Assembly: GCA_038277395.1 (NCBI GenBank)
Contig: CM076191.1
Coordinates: forward strand, 27,538,583-27,602,582
From: Dryocosmus kuriphilus
Lineage: Eukaryota > Arthropoda > Insecta > Hymenoptera > Cynipidae
DNA: 64,000 bases
Reading direction: 5' to 3'
Below the pieces are notes generated by a model that did no database searches, was not told the DNA's origin, and was given only the letters and a program-made list of their open reading frames with translations. How positions within the stretch are numbered: position 1 is the stretch's first letter; each line of letters opens with the position of its first letter. This document shows, piece by piece, positions 56,208 through 64,000 of this stretch. The translations under genes and the position numbers were made by a program.

Positions 56208-59200
56208 TTGTTTAAGGATAAACAATTAACTGAAAAGACAATGATAAAAATAGGAGAGGACGGCTATCAGTCGGATGGTGGAGATTCTATTACATCGATA
56301 AGTTCAACAGCTAGTCGTAAGAGAGGTCATCCTCCAAAGTCATCAATAATCAAGAAACTCAAACACTCACAAACAGACGGCACAATTGATTGTTTTTTTA
56401 CAAAAGGACATAGAAGAAAATACGACCTTAAACCCAAGAACATAAAAGGAATAGAAAAGCGGATATTCCTCCGGATCATATTTTGGAATGTCAGGGAAAT
56501 TAGAAATTTGAAAGGTATCTAAAACCACACCACAGCAGATGGTATCATTTGTGTTAGTGAAACGTGGCTCACGAGTCCCCCTTACGTCATTTCATCTCAT
56601 CGAGACTTCTACTGCCAAACTGTGTATTGTCTAGCTACGAGAAAGTCAACAAAAGAAAGAGCGAAGGGAGGTCTCGCAATCATCAATAACGTAAATAAAT
56701 ACAAAATGGAAACAATTTGTGTATCGGAAGAATCTATTTTTGTACAAATCAGAGGTAACGCTTTTAATGTGGCTCAATTTACTTTAGTCCGAATTCTGAT
56801 ATTGTTAAATCTTTAAATGATCTAGAAGAAAAAATCTTTGACATTTCCTTGTAGTTTCCTGATTATGCTATAATTGTTGGAGGTGACATTAATGGATGGG
56901 TAGGTGAATTGAACCAATTAGAGGAAGGTTTCTTAGGCGAAAATATCGATTTATTTAACGAACGAGTAATTCTGAATGGAGAACAAAATAAGAGAGGTCA
57001 AAGAGTGATTAATTTTTTTGAAGAAAATGGTTTTTATGTTCTCAATGGGAGGTCTAAAGGTGACCGTTCGGCCCAATACACTTTCGTAAGCGGGGAGAGC
57101 TCATCTATCATAGATCTAGCCTGGTCTAATTCTTTGGGCACCCAATTAATTCAAGATTTTCATGCTTTACAAGTACCAACTCGTTCCGATCACTTCCCAA
57201 TAGTAATAACTTTATTAACTGGAAATAACTGTATTAGTAAAGCAGAAAATTCTTATTATAAGTGGAATGAGAGAAAATTCAATTTCCCCCAAATGTTGAC
57301 TCGGCGGGATTAACAGTAGATGAGCTTTCAAATAATTTGTTGCTATCTATTAAAGAGACAGCGAAAAAAGTTAAATCTGATTATAACTCCAAGTAAAAAG
57401 CTAGGTTATTCGAAACCATGGTATGAAATAGAATGTAAAAAAAGTAAGGAGGATATCAAATGTTTACTCAAAAAATGCAAGCAGGAGAATTTTCACCCAG
57501 ACTGTCTTAAAATCTATGAAAAAAAGAAAAAGAATCATGGGAATTTGCTGCATTCCAAGAGGGAGGCATATAAGAAGGCTTTGTTGGACTCCTTGGCAAT
57601 GGCTAAGGACTCTAAACAATTTTGGAAAATAATTAATAGTTACAATTTTAGGTCTTCAAATAAGGAATTCATAGACTCAGATAAGTGGGAGGAATATTTT
57701 AGATCTGTCTATCCTCCTCGGGACCCTATTATCTACTCACCAACGATCAATTTTAATAGAAACCCCTATCTCGATTGTCCAATTACTTTAGAAGAAACTC
57801 TTCTGAGTTTGGAAAAGTGTAAATACGGTACGGCTCCCGGTCCAGATGGAATTGGATATGAACTTTTCAAGAAACTGCCTGGTAATTTGATTATATATTT
57901 AAATTCCTTGAGGAGGAGAAGGTCCCCAAATCGTGGTCACAAACTCATGTTAAGATGCTATATAGAAAAGGGGAAGTATCTGACCCTTCAAATTACAGAC
58001 CTATCGCATTAATAAAGTGTATTACGAAAATATTCACGCAGATACTTTCCAAAAGACAGAATGACTGGGATGAAGATATGAATCTTCTTCTAGAGTGGCA
58101 GGCGAGTTTTAGAAAAAAGAGAGGCTGTATGGACCATGTTTTTACCCTAAACTCGATAATTCAAAATAAACTTGATTCTTTCAAAGGAAAATTATTTGTA
58201 CTTTTTGTAGACTTTAGAGGAGATTTTCCCTCTCTAAACCACAAACTTTTATGGCACAAAATAGTATCTAAAAGTTGCGGCTCCAAGTTGACGAGACTGA
58301 TTGTAGATTTTTATTTCAAGGCTAGTGTTACAGTGAAGTCTAAATCAGGCACGACCAAAGCAGTGGATATCACAAAGGGTATTTTGCAAGGGGAGGTATT
58401 GAGTCCAACTTATTTCACTGTATTTATTGCTGATCTAGAGAAGTTCCTAAAGTCTAAGGGTATTAGGGGAGTATCAACAGATTATTCAACCGAAATTTTA
58501 CTCTTGGCTTACGCTGATGACTTGGCCCTTCTCGCTGACTCCCTCGTAGGAATGCGGGAAATTCTTAAATGGTTACTTTCATACTGTCAACTGAATGATT
58601 TAGAATTAAACATAGATAAAACTAAAGTTGTAATATTTAGGAAAGGAGGACACGGGCATAACAAGAATTACCCACCATTTATGTATGGAAAATCTAGAGT
58701 TGGGATAGCCCAAAGCTATGATTATTTGGGTACACCATTTAACCAATCAGCCACTCTTGTAAACGCAAAAAAATTGTCTATTAATAAATCCAAGATAGCT
58801 ATAAATTCTACAATAGCTCTAATATTTAGACTAAAACTCGATTCTTGGAACCCCATTGTACGACTCTTCCAAAGTATGGTTTCAAACGTTTTATTGTACA
58901 GGTATAGTGCGCATGTATGGAGCCTGAGATACCTTGACGCAATTGAAAAAACTCAAACAAATTTTTAGAAAAGAATGCTCCATGTTCCAAAGAACACAGC
59001 GGGATACGCAATTAGGCTTGAAATAGGTGCGGCACAATAATCTGTACATGTCTTTAGTTTAGTTCTAAACTGGCTAGAGAAAGTCCTGGAAATGTCTGAG
59101 GATCGTTATCCAAAAAAATGTTATCTATGTTTAAGAACTTTGGAAAAACTGGAACACAACAGGAAAAGATTTAACTGGGCTACTCAGGTTAGAAATATTT

Positions 59201-59715
59201 TTGAGAAGATCGGGAAGGGGGACGAATGTGACTGTCTCTTTCTATCTAGTTTAAAGGAAAATAAAATATCTTGGGTTGGAGCTTATGATAGCAAACTCCA
59301 TCAAATGGATCTACAGGGAGCCCGTTCATCGTCTTCACTTCAACTTTACTCACATATAACTCTAAGAGGCGGTCCACAAGGCTAATTTACCTTAAGGATA
59401 CCTATCAAATTCATAAGAATTATAGCACAATTAAGGTTAATAAATAGGTTTCGACCTAGAATTATAATTAAAACAGAAATTTTCAGGATGGATGTGAATG
59501 ATGGGATTTGTGACAGATGTTACCAGGATTTAAGTCATAGCGAATATGTATATCACCTTTTAGTGGAATGTCAAAGTTTTGCAAACGAAAAAAATTTTTG
59601 CATAAGTAAGGAAACAAATACTCTTGAGATAAGAAATGCGTGGCTTGATATTTTAAATAACACAAATATTAATTCAATTAAAAGAATAGTTGTTTTCCTT
59701 AATTATATTTTATAG
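56208..59715 (+). pseudogene. LINE ORF2 (AP endonuclease, reverse transcriptase, CCHC), broken
   Basis: Endonuclease motifs appear in order: IIFWNVREIRNLKG, CVSETWL, VGGDINGWVG, SIIDLAWSN and RSDHFPIV. The RT follows with GTAPGPDGIGYEL, a shift near 57905, YRPIALIKC, FRKKRGCMDH, LFVDFRGDFPSLNH, GILQGEVLSPTYF and an intact LAYADDLALLAD. NIDKTKVVIFRKGG is the usual post-catalytic segment. The C terminus has LINRFRPRII and a CDRCYQDLSHSEYVYHLLVEC finger (first and last parts visible at 59507-59574). Stops at 56521, 58968, 59040 and 59385 and several shifts interrupt it. Catalytic residues are intact, so decay is moderate. Confidence 0.8.
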
Positions 59716-59819
59716 TAAGAGGTCAACTAGATTGTAAATTGGTGAATTTAGAATTTTAATTAATTTAGATTTAAGAGGGTCGTACTTTCTTGCATGAATC
59801 GGTTCATTCTTGAACAAAT

Positions 59820-60029
59820 AAAGACTACTCATTTTATTTATTTTATTAAAAATTTTTTTATTTGGCTCCATCTGCTGATCATTTGGAATCCGCATTACCA
59901 ACAGTACATATGGCGCCATATAGCGGTGGGGGTTGGAAGTATGTAGCATTACCGACTAAGGGTAATTTAGCATGGAACAGAACCTTACTCGGATGGTAAG
60001 TGGCCTGGAAACCCCCTAGCTATACTACT
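59820..60029 (-). repeat. right TIR of the 19.6-kb element
   Basis: Inverse partner of 40474-40692, with GGAATCCGCATTACC, TATGGCGCCATATAG, TAATTTAGCATGGAACAG and the terminal GCTATACTACT. ATCATT follows. Confidence 0.8.
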
Positions 60030-60035
60030 ATCATT

Positions 60036-62564
60036 ACAGACGGATTAGGCCTAAAAACGGAAAATTCCACTATATTAGTAAAAATATGGGATAACCTCAA
60101 ACCTTAGGCAGATCCGCCGGTGATTTTCAAAATAGTTTTTAAGCTTCAATGAGTAATCAGTTCAATATTTGCTCAGGATCGATAATAATCAGTCGAATTA
60201 GTAATAATAAAATTGTATAGGCAAATTGAAATATCGATTCGTTCAATTTTGCAACTTATTTTATTACAAACAAGATGTCTTACAGTTTGTTCCATATATT
60301 AGCAGGAAACAAAGTTGTATAAGTATGCGAATATTAATAACTTATGAAAACATTAAGATTTGAATTTTTTCTGCAATTTCTTAAAAAAGTAACAAAATTA
60401 CTTTATTGTGGTATCATTTCATGCAAAGCTTTGAAATATTATCCTGAAATATTTTCAGGATACAGAAGATTCTTTCTCCGACAATGTAGGAAATACATTA
60501 TTGAAATTAGAAGAATTTAATAATAATTAATATAATATATAGTATAATGTACAGAATTAATAGAAATGATCATATCTTATTTATAACTTAGTACTTTTGA
60601 GGTAGAAATGAATTGTATTATTTATTCCAATTGTTATTATTTCATAAATATTATACTTTGCCATTCGCATTTTTAAAATCCCGCCGCGTAACGCTTCAAA
60701 TTTTTAGGTGATGTTGCACACCAAACGTATATTTTATTTTCATTTACAGTATCTTTTTTGCGTATCGTACAATAATTCATGCATTTCAATGCAAATGGTG
60801 CGCAACAATGATTAAAAAATTTAGTTCCTTACATTTAATTACCTAATTATTTCATCATATTCTGAGTTTTACCGCATTTACCCATTTACAACACATGACC
60901 GGAAAATTTTGGGTAAATGATGGTCAGACCACTCTCAGTCCCATATCTACTCCTATCCTTTCCTTGGAAAGTCCAGGTCTCGCTAACGTACAACACATTA
61001 GGTGCAAGCATATAAGACGACATTGCAATTTTCACTTTATTTGTCACATTTTGCTTTCTCATAGATGAAGCTTTGTTGTCGTTACAATTTCAAATATTCT
61101 TAAAATAATTTAATTTAACGTTTCTTATTTGGCAAGTGTCTAATACACGTTCTAATCAATTGGCCTGGTGTGTGAGTATGTGTGTGTGTGTCGCCCTTTC
61201 TTGTTAACACGATAACTTATAGACGGTTTCAGGTAAATTGATAAAACTTGGAGGGCTTAATTTCAACACTAATATCTCAAATCTGATCGAAGAGTTTTTT
61301 CAAATATTGAATTTTACATTTTTTATGTTCTTTGAATTCAAAAAAAAAACAGATTTTGTATAGTAAAACTTTTTTCATTAACATAATTCAAATTTGATGC
61401 AAAAAGATAAAAAATTCCTTGACTAAAGACGAATCGATTGAACTATAATATTAATATATTTTATTGACGAAAACGGAACTTAAGATCATTTATACTTTTT
61501 GAAAGATGGGTTTTTAGGATAATTTTTTTATCAACATAATTTATAGTTGAAGCAAGAATAAAAAATATTCTTTGATTCAAGACTAATCGACTGACCTACA
61601 GTAAATATTTAAAAACTTTTGCTATTTAATCATAATTAGGAAGCAAAGTGCTCATCAAATAAGTACAAATGAGCACACACCCGAGATCGAATTCACGTTA
61701 TTTTTCTTAATAATAGTAAAATTAAAACAAATTCTTGGACTGTCACCAAAAAAAAATCAAACAGGAAAGTAATGGACACAAAACTATATAAATTTTTTTT
61801 ACTAAATTTGAACCTATTTTGAAAATTACTACTGTATATACATATTATAAACTTAAAACGCATTTAGGTAGTGACTATAGGTCCGGACACATGTCATGTT
61901 CTTTTCCGCTTTCCGAGTCCGTACCTTTTGACTTGAATGTATTAGAAATGCGCTTAAACGTACGGACTCTCCGTAACTTTAGACTTAGCCATAATTTTAT
62001 AATACATGGCACAATAACTTCCGAGATTAATTAAAATCGAAGGAACACTTATTCTACTATGTTTTTTCAATGTCAGTTGCTGGCTTTGGGTTCAATGACT
62101 CGATTCTTTTTAAAAGTAAATTAATACTGTTAAATTTCAGTCCTATATAGCTGAGGAAAGAATACATAAATATTAAGTTCCACCTTTTAAAGATTTTGAT
62201 TAAATGCTCTAAAACTCTTTCTTTGATAACATTTTGAAAATGAATAATTTCAACAAATTATTAAATCATTAGAATAACTTTCGAATATAATAAAAAATAC
62301 TTGCTTCACTATCGACGCAAACGTGAAAACAACCACAGAATTTGGTTGAATAGGATAATGGAATAAATAACACACCTGCAAGCATTTGACGAAGTCAAGT
62401 ATTTGTGATAAAAAATATACGTCCAACGACATAACAGTGCCAATCATGACAACCCACATCATTGTCTTCAACAACGAATTTGCAAAAATTTCTCGATAAT
62501 TTTTTGGGAGATCTAAACTTTCTAAAGCTTCATCTAATAGTTCCATCCTTTTAATGATAATCTT
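60036..62564 (+). repeat. segmental-duplication block B
   Basis: Same order and orientation as 21215-21957 joined to 33154-36030. It lacks the hAT-like element, giving a clean empty site at 60532-60539, and lacks ~440 bp present at 21385-21825. Its right part contains a gustatory-receptor remnant. The homology ends abruptly at about 62564. No intact gene is present. Confidence 0.78.
62045..62564 (-). pseudogene. gustatory receptor remnant (exons 2 and 3 only)
   Basis: Exon 2 is open (IIIKRMELLDEALES to FTFASIV) and ends with the same GC donor (GTGAA|GCAAGT). Exon 3 starts at the conserved acceptor, reads YIGLKFNSINLLLKR and then hits a one-base insertion and stop near KPATDIEK. It is cut at about 62047, where sequence equivalent to 34446 follows. 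A ~1.07-kb deletion thus removed exons 4-7. Exon 1 is also absent because the duplication block ends upstream of exon 2. Confidence 0.8.
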
Positions 62565-62579
62565 AAGTAGAATAGCTGT

Positions 62580-62865
62580 AGATGTTCTGGCACACCATGA
62601 AAAGCTTCGCGCTGTCACCGAGAGATCGCGCCACTACACCCTCAATGATTCATGCCCGCGCTAAGTTATCGACAGTTGGTATTACCTTTAGTCGGTAAGT
62701 TAGGGTTCTGTTCCAGGCTAAATGACACGACGAGCTTCGCGTTGATGACGGCAGATGGCGCCACTGACATCCGGTATTATCATCAGGAATTTGGGTCAGA
62801 TAGAAATATAACAGTTTGTTGTCATTATTCGGTAAGGTAGAAATCTGTCACGTGTGAAATAAACT
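62580..62865 (+). repeat. diverged AG-type TIR sequence
   Basis: Segments GGTTCTGTTCCAGGCTAAAT and CAGATGGCGCCACTGACAT match the TIRs at 40474 and 24725 in the same order. Related GCTTCGCG..GCGCCACT and GGTTCTGCTCCAGG pieces lie on either side. The terminal AG end and a target duplication were not found, so this may be a decayed or partial end. Confidence 0.5.
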
Positions 62866-63660
62866 ATTTAACGTTAGTCGTTAAGGATGGGTTCTGCTCC
62901 AGGATATATACCTCTAGAATGTTCAAGAACTGACGTGGTTCGTGTCCATGCTAAGCTTCCAGAATATTCTCGATTATTTTAATATGCAATAGCTAGAAAC
63001 ACGAAATTGGTGAAAAACAACTCCCCCTTAACCCTGTAGCACCCCTTCTCTCACCCATAAACATGTAGAAATGCTCGCAATGTTGCATAAGACAGAATGC
63101 ATGTCAAGGTTATGTATTGGAATTTACGTCCCAAAAATTCTCTCTCTCTCTCCTACGAATACTGTAGGTGACGTATTATGTTGGTAATGGGAATTTCCAA
63201 TTTTTAGACATGCTTCGACAAGCATCGACAGGTTTCAACACGCACGATGACGCAATTTTTCGACATGCATAGTTTATGAAGGTAAAGTTCATAAAATACT
63301 TACCTGTAATTTAACGAAAAAAAGTTAACAATATTGAAAATTTTTACCCATCGATGTTTCAAAGTAGAGTGTGAAATTTAACTCATCGAAATGCTGAAAA
63401 TCCATCGTTATTTGAAGGAACGAAATTCCATCGGTGAAATTTGTGCAAACCAGAAAGAAATGTACGAAATACTTTTTTTTCTCTCCCTTATTCATAAACT
63501 AAAATTAAGTAAATGAAGGTAATGTAAAGCGGAAAAAACGCCAGACTCACTTTTTTCTCTCTCTCTCTCTCTTATCTATAAACTAAAATTAAGTAATAAG
63601 TACACACACAGGCAGTTTATCTGTGAATGTTATAATTTGCTATTCACACAAAGCTTCCTC
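62866..63660. other. non-coding, no gene recognised
   Basis: AT-rich sequence with a CT-rich microsatellite (CTCTCTCTCTC) near 63140 and 63556. A ~85-bp tandem duplication lies around 63470-63602 (TTTTTCTCTC.. then ATAAACTAAAATTAAGTAA in both). It forms the 3' flank of the minus-strand ORF that follows. Confidence 0.5.
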
Positions 63661-63673
63661 AATACAAAGCTCT

Positions 63674-63679
63674 TTTATT
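63674..63679 (-). terminator. polyadenylation signal overlapping a stop codon
   Basis: On the minus strand AATAAA includes the TAA stop of the ORF at 63675-63992 (GAATAAAAG). If used, the mRNA would have a 3' UTR of only 10-30 bases. Confidence 0.4.
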
Positions 63680-63992
63680 CAACATAGTCAAATTCAGAAA
63701 GATTGTATTTTCCACCAAAGTAGCAGAAAGAAAGTTTTTTAGCCTGGACCGCTACTTCCATCTTCTCGAACGCATCCATATAGGCTGGATCCTCAAAAAT
63801 CTTCTTTATTCTGCTCGGAAAGTAGACTGTGATCTCATTCTCCAACTCGGCCACGAATTTTGTGCCATATTTCATTTGAAGTTTGATGGTTTTGGTAACA
63901 GCATACTTCTTCTTCACTGTCAGGTCAGATAATGATTTCACTGGTAATACCTCTTCCAATCGGCCCACTTTGTTAATAGCACTAAGATGCAT
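63675..63992 (-). CDS. unknown 105-residue protein, intact relative of the palindrome ORFs
   Basis: An uninterrupted ORF starting MHLSAINKVGRLEEV, 8 bp from the window end, and ending GGKYNLSEFDYVE. It shares with the ORFs at 42875 and 53554 the pattern SDLT, YAVT, KYGTKFVAELE, TVYFPSR and GGKYN at similar spacings, with about 35-40 percent identity by eye. Conservation of motifs across such divergence, with an open frame here, argues for a real selected protein. It reads towards a diverged TIR-like sequence about 0.8 kb away, the same polarity as the left-arm copy relative to its TIR. No signal peptide or membrane segment is visible. Function is unknown. The gene could extend upstream beyond the window through splicing. 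Confidence 0.65.
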   Translation of the reverse strand: MHLSAINKVGRLEEVLPVKSLSDLTVKKKYAVTKTIKLQMKYGTKFVAELENEITVYFPSRIKKIFEDPAYMDAFEKMEVAVQAKKLSFCYFGGKYNLSEFDYVE

Positions 63993-64000
63993 CTTCTTCT

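Larger units (their letters stand above)
55420..59830 (+). mobile_element. LINE (AP endonuclease plus RT), nearly full length, next to the right TIR
   Basis: The element begins after a T-rich array near 55415 and ends in ATTTTATTTATTTTATT just before the right TIR. It carries ORF1, endonuclease, RT and a C-terminal CCHC-type motif. It differs clearly from the purine-rich LINE at 24922-31709. The clade is not resolved from sequence reading. Confidence 0.8.
40474..60029. mobile_element. 19.6-kb AG...CT-ended (Polinton-like) giant foldback element
   Basis: The left end is AGTAGTATAGCTAGGGGG and the right end its exact inverse, CCCCCTAGCTATACTACT. Each is flanked by ATCATT (40468-40473 and 60030-60035), a perfect 6-bp target duplication. 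Block A has a single ATCATT in the matching context (21209-21214), an empty site. AG...CT ends and 6-bp duplications characterise Polinton/Maverick elements, and 19.6 kb is within their size range. However no polymerase B, rve integrase, packaging ATPase, protease or capsid ORF is visible. The interior is a ~12-kb palindrome, pentanucleotide arrays, a direct-repeat element and a LINE. I treat it as a non-autonomous or hollowed-out relative. Confidence 0.68.

Noticed and set aside
40474..60029. A complete autonomous Polinton
   Set aside because: No polymerase B, integrase, ATPase, protease or capsid motif could be found in any frame.

Overview
The window looks like a gene-poor, AT-rich, transposon-dense stretch of an insect nuclear genome, most likely a hymenopteran. 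That assignment rests on a multi-exon gustatory-receptor gene with insect splice structure, on several insect mariner lineages, and on non-LTR and Penelope-like retroelements whose protein style I know mainly from ants and wasps. No operons, bacterial signals, rRNA or ordinary tRNA genes are visible. Only three stretches look like host genes or intact unknown genes: the last two exons of a small TIL-type (cysteine-rich inhibitor) gene at 796-1240, a gustatory-receptor locus at 34624-38166 (one intact 7-exon gene plus a truncated tandem copy), and an intact ~105-residue unknown ORF at 63675-63992 with relatives inside a giant palindrome.

Layout. 1-15.6 kb: TIL exons, an intact mariner (A), LINE debris, two R4/Dong-like retrotransposon copies, a one-base-frameshifted mariner (B), then higher-order repeats made of ~155-bp monomers and GC-rich hairpin arrays. 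15.6-21.2 kb: diverged relatives of the same repeat, an intact mariner (C) and one more repeat unit. 21.2-33.2 kb: a segmental-duplication block (A) split by an 11.2-kb nest, in which a hAT-like transposon (8-bp target duplication) is itself split by a 7.9-kb element with AG...CT ends and a near-perfect 6-bp target duplication. That inner element holds two head-to-head copies of a purine-rich LINE. 33.2-38.7 kb: the rest of block A and the gustatory receptors. 40.5-60.0 kb: a 19.6-kb element with related AG...CT terminal inverted repeats and a perfect 6-bp target duplication (ATCATT). Inside it is a ~12-kb palindrome carrying two copies of a two-gene module, itself interrupted by a Penelope-like element and a mariner fragment, followed by a LINE. 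60.0-62.6 kb: duplication block B. 62.6-64 kb: a diverged end of the same terminal-repeat family and the intact ~105-residue ORF.

How the parts relate. Blocks A and B are copies of one locus, and each was hit by a different transposon, so each supplies the empty site of the other. The AG start and 6-bp target duplication are hallmarks of Polinton/Maverick-type integration, but no DNA polymerase B, integrase, ATPase or capsid gene is visible. These look like non-autonomous, foldback derivatives. The candidate undescribed system is this family of AG-ended foldback elements together with the module it encloses: a DnaQ-like or Maelstrom-like protein beginning MEFIVDIQGF, and a ~100-residue beta-rich-looking protein, both transcribed towards the element ends.

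All calls come from reading the sequence. No database search or structure prediction was run.
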